Made by a program: the position numbers and the translations under genes. The notes under the pieces are model-generated. The model saw only the letters and a program-made list of their open reading frames with translations. It did not search any database and was not told the DNA's origin. Positions 1-8,159 of a stretch of 64,000 nt of DNA are shown one piece after another; within the stretch, counting starts at the first letter, position 1; the number at the start of each line of letters is the position of its first letter. The DNA is from Marmoricola sp. (GTDB lineage: Bacteria; Actinomycetota; Actinomycetes; Propionibacteriales; Nocardioidaceae), in the NCBI GenBank assembly GCA_025965315.1, contig JAOPXD010000107.1, positions 1 to 64,000 of the forward strand, given 5' to 3'.

Positions 1-73
1 AGCCCGCCCGCTGTCATCGGCTGATCACCCGTAGGTGCCGTGCCGTTCTGGCAGCTGTGTCGTTCATCCGGGC

Positions 74-2311
74 ATGAAGGTGCCTGGTCTGCTGCTCGCA
101 CTCGTCGCGTCGTACGTGCTGGTTCCGTCGTCGACCGTCCAGGCAGCGGCGCCGGTCGCGGTTCCCGCTGTCATCACCGTGCCGGGCCCGGCGGGCAGCG
201 TCCGGATCACCAGCAACCCCTACCGGCTCGAGGTCCTCGATCCTGCGGGTCGGGTGCGGCTCGCCGAGGTCCCGAACACGCCACCACCCCCGACGCCGTA
301 CGTGAGCGCTGACCCGGCGCCGTTGGGGAGCACGCTGGGTCAGACCAAGCCGCTGGTGTCGCCGCTGGTGATGCTCGTCGGCACGTCGCCCAAGCTGATC
401 TACCCTGCTCTCTTCTGGGAGGGCAACCTGCTGGCGGGCGCGAGCGTCGGGATGCAGTACCGCGCCACCCGGGTGACCGCGGTGAGTCGTGGCACCGATG
501 GTTCGACCGATCTGTCGCTGACGTCGAACTCGCCGTTCGGACAAGGATTCACCGTCCGGATCACCCCGCGGTCCACCGCGTTCGGTATCGATGCCTCGGT
601 CACCGGGACGGCGCCGCCAGGAGTCTCGGTCCTGCTGACGCACAGCTTCACCGCGCCGCCCGGGGTCGCGTTCCACGGGTTCGGTGGGCGGCACGAGAGC
701 ACCGACCTGCGAGGCACCGTCTTCAACTCCTGGACCGAGCAGGAGAACTTCGGTGTCGGTCAGGCGACCGCCGCGGTGGGCGCGATCCCAGGAACGGGAG
801 GCGCCGCGTACCTGTTCCCCAACGGCCCGAGCGCGGCGTACTACGTGCAACCGCAGTTCGTGTCGCAGGACTACGCCTTCCCGGTCGATCAGGACGACCT
901 GCTGCGCTGGCGAATGGCACCGACGGGTACTGCGACCGCCTGGCAGGTCACAGCGGCGGCTCCGAACCTGCGCGAGGTCGTGGTGCCGGCCGATCCCGAT
1001 GCCTCGATCCCGGCACTGACCTCGATCACCGGTCGTCAGCAGGTGCCACCGTTCTGGGCGCTCGGCCCGCAGATCGACCGGTTGATCTACACCCAGGACA
1101 ACGCAACGACCTACCTCGCGAAGGTGGAGTCGGACATCGCCCGGTTCGAGGCCGGCACCCTGCGGCCGAGCGCCTACCGGCTCGAGGGTTGGGCGATCCT
1201 GGCCCCTGCGGACCTGGCGCACGTGATCGCCCGGCTCCGGGCGCTCGGCATCCACCCGTTGGCGTACTTCCGCTCGTTCACCTCGCTCGACAAGGCCGGC
1301 ACCGAGCCGTCCGATGTCTTCACCACCGCTCTCGAGGACGGCTACGGCGCGCGGACGGCCCTGGGAACGCCGTACGTCACCAGCGGCACCTTCGGCGGCC
1401 CGGCCCTGGTCATCGACTTCACCAACCCGGCCGCCCGTGCCTGGTTCGCCGGTCGCATCGACGCGGCGCTCGACCTGGGCTTCGACGGTTTCATGGCCGA
1501 CTTCGGTGAACAGGTCCAGCCGGACATGGTCTTCGCCGACGGGGAGCTCGGCACGACGATGCACAACCACTACGCGGCGCTCTACCAGCAGGTGGTCGAC
1601 GAGACCGTCGACGCGTACGCGAAGGCGCATCCGGGCCGGACCTTCTTCCGCTACAACCGGACGGGCTACCTCGGGTCCACCGGGCACGAGGTGGCGAACT
1701 TCCCGGGCGACGAGACCACCGACTTCGGCAAGGCATCCGGACTGGCTTCGCTGACGCCGGACATGCTCAACCGCGCGGTCGGCGGCGCCTACGGGTTCTC
1801 GACCGACATCGGCGGTTACGAGGACGCGATCAGCGGCAAGACCACCGCTGAGCTGCTGATCCGCTGGGCAGAGTGGGCCGTCTTCTCGCCCGTCTTCCGG
1901 TTGCACGGCTCGGCATCGAAGGGTACTCACGTGCCGTGGGACTACGACGCGACCACCTTGGCGCAGTACGAGGCGCTGGCCGCGCTGCGGGAGCGGGTGG
2001 CGCCGCTGATCGGCCGGCTCTGGGCGAATGCGAAGGCAACCGGGATGCCGATCACGACCCCGCTGTGGCTGGCGTACCCGAACGATCCGGTCGCGGACCG
2101 TCAGGACCAGGAGTGGCTGCTCGGCAACGACCTGTTGGTGGCGCCGGTGGTCACCTCGGGGGTGAGCACCCGTACGGCGTACCTGCCAACGGGCTGCTGG
2201 ACCTACCAACCGACCGGGACGTCGTACGCCGGGAAGCGGTCGGTGTCCGTGGCCGCGCCGCTGGGGACCGTGCCCTGGTTCACCCGCTGCGGGACCCACC
2301 CGTTGAGCTGA
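74..2311 (+). CDS. Secreted glycoside hydrolase family 31 (alpha-glycosidase)
   Basis: This encodes a GH31 retaining alpha-glycosidase of about 745 residues. The start at 74 is chosen because it opens a clean signal peptide (MKVPGLLLALVASYVLV, processing near the AQAAA-like site), so the enzyme should be exported. The nucleophile motif is GFMADFGE with Asp476, and the acid/base is probably Asp546 in FPGDETTD. Both resemble the YihQ (sulfoquinovosidase) branch of GH31, as does the DIGGY segment. The Trp/Arg-rich loop that binds the sulfonate in YihQ is not recognisable (LEGWAILAPADL is found instead), so the sugar specificity is open. It converges on the next gene with a 7-base gap. The family call is secure; the substrate is unknown. 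Confidence 0.88.
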   Translation: MKVPGLLLALVASYVLVPSSTVQAAAPVAVPAVITVPGPAGSVRITSNPYRLEVLDPAGRVRLAEVPNTPPPPTPYVSADPAPLGSTLGQTKPLVSPLVMLVGTSPKLIYPALFWEGNLLAGASVGMQYRATRVTAVSRGTDGSTDLSLTSNSPFGQGFTVRITPRSTAFGIDASVTGTAPPGVSVLLTHSFTAPPGVAFHGFGGRHESTDLRGTVFNSWTEQENFGVGQATAAVGAIPGTGGAAYLFPNGPSAAYYVQPQFVSQDYAFPVDQDDLLRWRMAPTGTATAWQVTAAAPNLREVVVPADPDASIPALTSITGRQQVPPFWALGPQIDRLIYTQDNATTYLAKVESDIARFEAGTLRPSAYRLEGWAILAPADLAHVIARLRALGIHPLAYFRSFTSLDKAGTEPSDVFTTALEDGYGARTALGTPYVTSGTFGGPALVIDFTNPAARAWFAGRIDAALDLGFDGFMADFGEQVQPDMVFADGELGTTMHNHYAALYQQVVDETVDAYAKAHPGRTFFRYNRTGYLGSTGHEVANFPGDETTDFGKASGLASLTPDMLNRAVGGAYGFSTDIGGYEDAISGKTTAELLIRWAEWAVFSPVFRLHGSASKGTHVPWDYDATTLAQYEALAALRERVAPLIGRLWANAKATGMPITTPLWLAYPNDPVADRQDQEWLLGNDLLVAPVVTSGVSTRTAYLPTGCWTYQPTGTSYAGKRSVSVAAPLGTVPWFTRCGTHPLS

Positions 2312-2318
2312 CGACCCG

Positions 2319-3245
2319 TCAGGCCGAGTCGGCCTTCGCAGCGACCTTGAGGAGACTCGCCCGGCGCCCCATCGTGGTGTCGACGGCCTCGAAGAACGCG
2401 GGCAGGAACACCGCGGAGTCGAGCACGCAGCCGGCGTGACCGCAGTCGGCCTCGTGCACGGTCGCGCCCGGGATCATCGCCGCGATCCCGCGCTGGCGCT
2501 CGGGCCCGAGGACCTTGTCCTTGCGCGTCACCACGACCGCGGTCGGGATGTCGATCTGGGCGAGCCAGGGCGTCGAGTGGTGCCGGCCGAGGGCTGCCAC
2601 TGCCTGGGCGACCGCCCACGAGCTGGTGCTGCGGAACTCCGCGAGCGCCCAGTGGTGGGTGTCGCTCGGCTCGAGCAGCACCTCGGTGGCGGCTCTGCTC
2701 GCGACGCTGGCGGCCTTGGAGTGTGCGAGCGCGGCGAGGGCACCCATGCCGTACTCCATGCCCTGGTGGAAGAGCCGCTCGGTGCCGGTGTTGCGGAAGT
2801 GGTCGGTCGTGGCGGCGAGGATCAGGCCCCCGAAGCGCTTCGGGTGCTGGCGCCAGCAGCGCTGCGCGACGATCGAGCCCATCGAGTAGCCGGCGACGAT
2901 CGGTGCGTCCAGGTCGAGCAGGTTCGCAATCGCGTTGACGTCGTCGGCGCAGTCGCGGATCGAGAAGTGCTCCGAGACGATCCCGCGTCCGTGCCAGCGC
3001 TGGTCGAAGACGACCACCCGGTACTTCTTCGACAGCTCCGGGATCACCGGGAACCAGGTCAGCAAGCCGGTGCACCCGACGGCGTGCAGCAGGATGATCG
3101 CGGGGGAGTCCGGCGACGGTCCCGGGACATCGGTCAGCCAGGTCCTGCCCCGCCCGGGCAGATCGATCCAGCGCCCCTTCGGCACGACCACCTCGGGCAC
3201 GTCGACCATCTCGCGCAGCAGGTTCGGCAGGGTGGGAAGCGCCAA
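2319..3245 (-). CDS. Alpha/beta hydrolase, probable KstR-regulon member
   Basis: This is a 308-residue alpha/beta-hydrolase-fold protein. The nucleophile elbow is GYSMGS with Ser121, the oxyanion segment is LLHAVGCTG, and a C-terminal CGHAG supplies the likely catalytic His. The start is TTG, supported by a GAGGAG ribosome site six bases upstream. On this strand the operator at 3308-3321 is followed directly by TACTCT, a good -10 element, giving a leader of roughly 50 bases. The gene is therefore probably induced with the steroid genes. It has no signal peptide. It is not HsaD, which is encoded at 19185. A role as a thioesterase or ester hydrolase on steroid intermediates is only a guess. Confidence 0.85.
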   Translation of the reverse strand: MALPTLPNLLREMVDVPEVVVPKGRWIDLPGRGRTWLTDVPGPSPDSPAIILLHAVGCTGLLTWFPVIPELSKKYRVVVFDQRWHGRGIVSEHFSIRDCADDVNAIANLLDLDAPIVAGYSMGSIVAQRCWRQHPKRFGGLILAATTDHFRNTGTERLFHQGMEYGMGALAALAHSKAASVASRAATEVLLEPSDTHHWALAEFRSTSSWAVAQAVAALGRHHSTPWLAQIDIPTAVVVTRKDKVLGPERQRGIAAMIPGATVHEADCGHAGCVLDSAVFLPAFFEAVDTTMGRRASLLKVAAKADSA

Positions 3246-3307
3246 GGGAGGCTCCTCAAGTAGACCGGTCGCGGGGTAGTGCTCTGACCGATGACCTCAG
3301 GCTAGAG

Positions 3308-3321
3308 TAGAACAGGTTCCA
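3308..3321. promoter_or_regulatory. KstR-type operator between the hydrolase and side-chain operons
   Basis: The 14-base site TAGAACAGGTTCCA matches the KstR consensus TnnAACnnGTTnnA exactly. On the minus strand it runs into TACTCT and on the plus strand into CATTTT, so one operator overlaps both divergent -10 elements. Confidence 0.8.
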
Positions 3322-3378
3322 TTTTTGGCCGGTCGGCAAATGTCCGCCGACGAATGTTGTTCGCGAAGGGAGTACCCC

Positions 3379-5610
3379 GTGCCGGAAGCTGATGTGGTGG
3401 ACGAGGCGCAGGCCGAGACCCTCGACGAGATCCGTTCGGTCGTGATCGACGTCCTCGACAAGGGCGGCGCGACCTGGGACGCCTGTGCCGACGCCGGGCT
3501 GCTCAGCCTGGCCGCTCCGGAGGCGTACAGCGGTGAGGGCCTCGGACTGACCGAGCTGGCCGTCGTGCTGGCCGAGGTCGGCAAGCGCGCGCTGGACCTC
3601 CCGGTCTGGGAGACACTGGTCTGCGGACTGCAGACCCTGGCCGCGGCCGGCACCGAGGACCAGAAGTCCCGGCTGATCCCCGAGATCGTCGCCGGCAAGC
3701 TCCAGCTCGCGCCCGCGCTCAACGAGCCGGGCAACGCGATGCCGACGACTCCCGCCACGACGCTGCGCGACGGCAAGGTGACCGGTCACAAGATCGACGT
3801 GTCCGTCCTCGACGGCACCACGCTGCTGATGGTCTCCACCGACGCCGGTGTCGCCCTGGTCGATCCGCAGGGCCCCGGGGTCACCGCGACCGCCAACTAC
3901 TCCTCGCGCTCGGTGCCGGCGAACACCGCCGGGCGGGGCGCGACCGGGTACGTCTTCGACGGTGCGCCTGCCGTCGAGGTCCTGCCCGAGGCCGCGAGCG
4001 TCCTGCGCGAGCACGCGATCGCCGGGCTGCTGCTGCTCGGCGCCGGGCTCGTCTCGGGCGCCCTGGACCTGACCGCCGGCTACATCAAGGAACGGGTCCA
4101 GTTCGGTCGCAAGCTCGCCGAGTTCCAGGCCGTCGCGGTCCAGATCGCGGACGTCTTCGTCGTCGCCAGGATGGTGTCGCTCGCTGCGGACGGTGCCGCT
4201 TGGCGGGTGGCCCGGAGCCTGCCGGCCGATGACGACCTCGCCATCGGGGCGTCCTGGTTCACCGACCGGGCGCCGACTGCATTGCAGACGTGCCACCACC
4301 TGCACGGCGGCATGGGGGTCGACGAGACCTACCCGCTGCACCACTACTTCTCCCGGGTCAAGGACATCGCCCGACTGCTCGGTGGCCGCGCGGCCACCCT
4401 GGCGCAGGTCCCGATCGAGGAGACCGAGGGCAAGAACCTCGAGCTCACCGAGGCCCAGCGGGCGTTCAAGGCCGAGGTCCGGGCGTACTTCTCCACGCTG
4501 GTCAGCGACGAGGACAAGCTCGAGATGATGGACAACCGGCACGGGCCGGCATACCACCGCAACATCAAGCAGATGGGCAACGACGGCTGGATGGGTGTCG
4601 GCTGGCCGGTCGAGTACGGCGGCAAGGGGCTCGGCGAGATCGAGCAGCAGATCTTCGCCAACGAGGCCTCCCGCGGGGACATCCACTTGCCCTCGGTGAC
4701 GCTGCAGACCGTCGGTCCGACGCTGCAGGCGTTCGGTACCGAGAAGCAGAAGGACATGTTCCTCAAGGACATCCTTGCCGGCGACGTGCACTTCGCCATC
4801 GGGTACTCCGAGGCTGATGCCGGTACCGACCTGGCCTCGCTGCGCTGCGCGGCGAGGAAGGACGCGAACGGTGACTGGATCGTCAATGGCCAGAAGATGT
4901 GGACCACCGGCGGCCACGCTGCGGACTACCTCTGGCTCGCGGTCCGGACCGATCCGGACGCTCCCAAGCACAAGGGCATCTCGGTGCTCATCGTGGACAC
5001 CAAGGACCCCGGGTACTCCTGGACGCCGATCATCACCTGCGACGGCTCGCACCACGTCAACGCGACGTACTACAACGACGTCCGGGTCCCGGCCGACATG
5101 CTCGTCGGGGTCGAGAACGAGGGTTGGCGGCTGATCACCACCCAGCTCAACCACGAGCGGATCATGCTCGGGCCCGCGGGCCGGCTCGAGGGACTCCGCG
5201 ACGAGGTGATCGGCTGGGCCCGGGACAAGGCCGCTGCGGACGGGACGCCGCTGCTCGAGGTTCCCGCGGTGCGCGACATCCTCGCTCGGGTCACGGTCTC
5301 GTTCCGGGTGAACGAGCTGCTGAACTGGCAGGTCGCCGGCGGCGATCACAGCGATCCGAAGAAGGCGGTCGCCGATGCGTCGTCGTCCAAGGTCTTCGCC
5401 TCCGACGAGGTCCAGGTCCTGGGCCTCGCGCTCGAGGAGATCGTGGCGACGTACGGCGACCCGGCCGACCCGGGGACGGCCACCCTGCTGCACTCGCTGG
5501 ACGCGACCTCGAAGCGGAACCTGGTGCTCACCTTCGGCGGTGGCGTCAACGAGGTCCAGCGCGAGCTGATCGCGATGTTCGGCCTGGGTCTGCCGAAGGT
5601 GCCCCGGTGA
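3379..5610 (+). CDS. chsE1-chsE2: Two-domain acyl-CoA dehydrogenase, fusion of FadE28-like and FadE29-like (ChsE1-ChsE2) subunits
   Basis: This is a single 743-residue chain with two acyl-CoA dehydrogenase domains. Residues 1 to about 345 resemble a FadE28-type subunit (KERVQFGRKLAEFQAV, HLHGGMGVDETYPLH). The second domain begins near residue 355 and resembles FadE29 (HGPAYHRNIKQMG, DTKDPGYSWTP, FGGGVNEVQRE). In M. tuberculosis these are separate proteins forming the alpha2beta2 enzyme that dehydrogenates the 3-carbon side chain of 3-oxo-4-pregnene-20-carboxyl-CoA. Their genes sit directly upstream of chsH2-chsH1-ltp2, exactly as here. The GTG start is chosen for its GAAGGGA ribosome site; an upstream TTG has none. 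The stop overlaps chsH2 by four bases. Single-chain FadE34 (ChsE3) is the main alternative, but gene order favours the fusion. Confidence 0.82.
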   Translation: MPEADVVDEAQAETLDEIRSVVIDVLDKGGATWDACADAGLLSLAAPEAYSGEGLGLTELAVVLAEVGKRALDLPVWETLVCGLQTLAAAGTEDQKSRLIPEIVAGKLQLAPALNEPGNAMPTTPATTLRDGKVTGHKIDVSVLDGTTLLMVSTDAGVALVDPQGPGVTATANYSSRSVPANTAGRGATGYVFDGAPAVEVLPEAASVLREHAIAGLLLLGAGLVSGALDLTAGYIKERVQFGRKLAEFQAVAVQIADVFVVARMVSLAADGAAWRVARSLPADDDLAIGASWFTDRAPTALQTCHHLHGGMGVDETYPLHHYFSRVKDIARLLGGRAATLAQVPIEETEGKNLELTEAQRAFKAEVRAYFSTLVSDEDKLEMMDNRHGPAYHRNIKQMGNDGWMGVGWPVEYGGKGLGEIEQQIFANEASRGDIHLPSVTLQTVGPTLQAFGTEKQKDMFLKDILAGDVHFAIGYSEADAGTDLASLRCAARKDANGDWIVNGQKMWTTGGHAADYLWLAVRTDPDAPKHKGISVLIVDTKDPGYSWTPIITCDGSHHVNATYYNDVRVPADMLVGVENEGWRLITTQLNHERIMLGPAGRLEGLRDEVIGWARDKAAADGTPLLEVPAVRDILARVTVSFRVNELLNWQVAGGDHSDPKKAVADASSSKVFASDEVQVLGLALEEIVATYGDPADPGTATLLHSLDATSKRNLVLTFGGGVNEVQRELIAMFGLGLPKVPR

Positions 5611-6542
5611 GCACGAACCACCCGGAGGTCGAGCCCAGACGGGACCACGACTGGATCATGGCGAGGGTCGAGGAGTTCAAGGCGACCGGCGAGACCGAGC
5701 CGCGGGTCGCGCGCGACCCGATCAACCAGCCGATGATCAACAACTGGCTCGAGGCGATCGGCGAGACCGACCCGCGCTACAAGGACGGCATCGCGCCGCC
5801 GGCGATGGCGCAGGTCTGGACGATGTACGGGCTCGACCCGACCCGGCCGGCGAACGACCCACTGCACGGCACCATGCAGATGTTCGACGAGGCCGGTTTC
5901 CACTCCGTCCTCGGCACCAACTGCGACCAGACCTACGCGCGCGACGTCCGGGTCGGGGAGACCGTCTCGATCACCACCCGACTCGAGTCCGTCGTCGGCC
6001 CCAAGGTGACCGGGGTCGGCGAGGGCTACTTCGTCACCACGCTGAACACCTGGTGGGTCGGCCACGGTGATGACCGTGAGGCGGTCGCGACGATGCTGTT
6101 CCGCGTCCTCAAGTTCAAGCCCGCCAAGCGAGCGGCCAAGGTCGACAAGACCCAGCTGGTCCGGCCGCAGATGAACCAGGACACCGAGTACTTCTGGCAG
6201 GGCACCGCGATCGGCGAGCTCCGGATCCAGAAGTGCAACGCCTGCGGCGAGCTCCGGCACCCGCCCGGCCCGATGTGCCCGACCTGCCACGCGCACGACC
6301 GCGGCTACGTGGTGGCCAGCGGCAAGGGCACCGTCTTCTCGTTCATCGTCCACCACGCCCCGCAGCTGCCGGGCAAGGAACTGCCGGTCACGCTCGCGCT
6401 GATCGAGCTCGAGGAAGGACTCCGGATGATCGGCGAGGTCCAGGGCAACCGCGACCAGATCGCGATCGGTGCACCTGTCGAGGTCGCCTTCGAGAAGATC
6501 GACGACGACCTGACCCTCGCGCAGTGGTCGGTGGTCGCATGA
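5607..6542 (+). CDS. chsH2: ChsH2: steroid enoyl-CoA hydratase subunit with C-terminal DUF35
   Basis: This 311-residue protein has the length and layout of ChsH2 (Rv3542c). A MaoC-like hot-dog domain (about 1-175) precedes a DUF35 domain whose zinc ribbon uses Cys210, Cys213, Cys224 and Cys227, followed by an OB fold. With ChsH1 it hydrates 3-oxo-4,17-pregnadiene-20-carboxyl-CoA, and the DUF35 part docks the aldolase Ltp2. The GTG start overlaps the upstream stop (GTGA), and the stop overlaps chsH1, so translation is coupled across the operon. Confidence 0.92.
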   Translation: MSTNHPEVEPRRDHDWIMARVEEFKATGETEPRVARDPINQPMINNWLEAIGETDPRYKDGIAPPAMAQVWTMYGLDPTRPANDPLHGTMQMFDEAGFHSVLGTNCDQTYARDVRVGETVSITTRLESVVGPKVTGVGEGYFVTTLNTWWVGHGDDREAVATMLFRVLKFKPAKRAAKVDKTQLVRPQMNQDTEYFWQGTAIGELRIQKCNACGELRHPPGPMCPTCHAHDRGYVVASGKGTVFSFIVHHAPQLPGKELPVTLALIELEEGLRMIGEVQGNRDQIAIGAPVEVAFEKIDDDLTLAQWSVVA

Positions 6543-6946
6543 CCACGGCTGCCGGTACGACCCTCCCGGAGTGGGAGCTGCCGCTGACCCCGACGTTGAT
6601 CGTCTCCACGGCGATCGCGACCCGCGACTTCCAGGACGTCCACCACGACCGCGACCTCGCCCAGGGACACGGCTCGAAGGACATCTTCATGAACATCCTG
6701 ACGACCACCGGTCTGGTCCAGAAGTACGTCGGTGACTGGGCCCGGACCGTGGTCGGCCCGGACTTCCGGATCGCCGGCTGCGCGCTGCGGCTCGGTGCCC
6801 CGGCGTACCCGTACGACACGATGACCTTCTCCGGGACGGTGGTCGACGACGAGAGCGCACCTGCGGGAGCCACCGTCGTCGACGTCCTCGGCTCGGTCTC
6901 GCTGGGCAACCATGTGAACGCACGAGTGACGGTGGTGAACCCGTGA
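6539..6946 (+). CDS. chsH1: ChsH1: MaoC-like enoyl-CoA hydratase catalytic subunit
   Basis: This 135-residue hot-dog-fold protein carries the hydratase dyad in DFQDVHHD (Asp30 and His35), as expected for the catalytic subunit ChsH1 (Rv3541c). It pairs with ChsH2 to add water across C17-C20 of the shortened side chain before the retro-aldol step. It overlaps chsH2 and ltp2 by four bases each (ATGA and GTGA), so equimolar production of the complex is likely. Confidence 0.92.
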   Translation: MTTAAGTTLPEWELPLTPTLIVSTAIATRDFQDVHHDRDLAQGHGSKDIFMNILTTTGLVQKYVGDWARTVVGPDFRIAGCALRLGAPAYPYDTMTFSGTVVDDESAPAGATVVDVLGSVSLGNHVNARVTVVNP

Positions 6947-8115
6947 GCGAGCGCACCCTGAAGGGCAGGTCGGCGATCGCCGGCATCGGCGCCACCGAGT
7001 TCTCCAAGGAGTCCGGGCGGACCGAGCTCCAGCTCTCCTGCGAGGCCGTCCTGGACGCGCTCGAGGACTGCGGCCTGTCGGCCAAGGACGTCGACGGCCT
7101 GGTCACCTTCACGATGGACAACTCCTCCGAGATCGCGCTCGCCCGCGAGCTCGGGATGGGTGACCTGCGGTTCTTCAGCCGGATCAACTACGGCGGCGGT
7201 GCTGCCTGCGGCACCGTCCAGCAGGCCGCGATCGCGGTCGCGACCGGTGTCGCCGACGTCGTGGTCTGCTTCCGCGGCTTCAACGAGCGCTCCGGCGCCC
7301 GGTTCGGCCAGGTCTCGCCCTGGGCCGCTACCCAGGTGAACTCCAACGGCCTCGACAACGCCTTCAGCTACCCCTACGGCCTCTCCACGCCGGCCGCCAC
7401 GGTCGCGATGCAGGCGACCCGCTACATGCACGAGTACGGCGCGGTCTCGGCCGACTTCGGTGCCGTCGCGGTGGCCGACCGCAAGCACGCCGCGAACAAC
7501 CCGAAGGCGTTCTTCCACGGCAAGCCGATCACCATCGAGGAGCACCAGGCCTCCCGGATGATCGCGGAGCCGCTGCACCTGCTGGACTGCTGCCAGGAGA
7601 GCGACGGCGCCGTCGCGATCGTGGTCACCACGCCCGAGCGCGCCGCCGACCTGCGCCAGAAGCCGGCGATCATCACAGCAGCTGCCCAGGGCAGCGCCCC
7701 GGACCAGTACGTGATGACGTCCTACTACCGCGACGACATCGGGATCCCGGAGATGGGGGTCGTCGGCCGCGAGCTGTGGCGTCAGTCCGGGCTCGCTCCG
7801 AGCGACATGGCGATGGCGGTCCTCTACGACCACTTCACGCCGTACGTGCTGATGCAGCTCGAGGAGCTCGGCTTCTGCGGTCGCGGCGAGGCCAAGGACT
7901 TCGTCGCGAACGGCGCGATCGAGCTCGGTGGCCGGCTGCCGCTGAACACCCACGGCGGCCAGCTCGGTGAGGCCTACATCCACGGCATGAACGGGATCGC
8001 AGAAGGAGTCCGCCAGGTCCGTGGGACGTCGGTCAACCCGGTCCCCGACGTCGAGCACGTGCTCGTCACCGCCGGTACCGGCGTGCCGACGAGCGGCTTG
8101 ATCCTCAGCGTCTGA
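6943..8115 (+). CDS. ltp2: Ltp2: thiolase-fold steroid side-chain aldolase
   Basis: This 390-residue thiolase-superfamily protein matches Ltp2 (Rv3540c) in length and position. Ltp2 works with the DUF35 domain of ChsH2 to cleave 17-hydroxy-3-oxo-4-pregnene-20-carboxyl-CoA into androstenedione and propionyl-CoA. Segments seen here include the SAIAGIGATEFSKES start, DHFTPYVLMQLEELGF and the C-terminal NTHGGQLGEAYIHGMNG loop. True thiolase nucleophile motifs are absent, as expected for a lyase. It is the last gene of the operon that starts at 3379. Confidence 0.92.
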   Translation: MSERTLKGRSAIAGIGATEFSKESGRTELQLSCEAVLDALEDCGLSAKDVDGLVTFTMDNSSEIALARELGMGDLRFFSRINYGGGAACGTVQQAAIAVATGVADVVVCFRGFNERSGARFGQVSPWAATQVNSNGLDNAFSYPYGLSTPAATVAMQATRYMHEYGAVSADFGAVAVADRKHAANNPKAFFHGKPITIEEHQASRMIAEPLHLLDCCQESDGAVAIVVTTPERAADLRQKPAIITAAAQGSAPDQYVMTSYYRDDIGIPEMGVVGRELWRQSGLAPSDMAMAVLYDHFTPYVLMQLEELGFCGRGEAKDFVANGAIELGGRLPLNTHGGQLGEAYIHGMNGIAEGVRQVRGTSVNPVPDVEHVLVTAGTGVPTSGLILSV

Positions 8116-8148
8116 ACGACGAGCCCGGTCAGCCTTGGCGGCACGACA

Positions 8149-8154
8149 TAACCT
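8149..8154 (+). promoter_or_regulatory. Probable -10 element of the exporter operon
   Basis: TAACCT lies five bases before the ATG at 8160, and no ribosome-binding site is visible, so the transcript is probably leaderless or nearly so. Confidence 0.5.
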
Positions 8155-8159
8155 TCAGC

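Noticed and set aside
14..2299. Long minus-strand open frame opposite the GH31 gene
   Set aside because: It is Arg-rich, has no recognisable domain and lies antisense to a well-supported gene; GC-rich codon structure opens such frames. The same applies to the long antisense frames at 3256-5493, 6388-8058, 13308-15119, 26476-29244 and 47851-49434.
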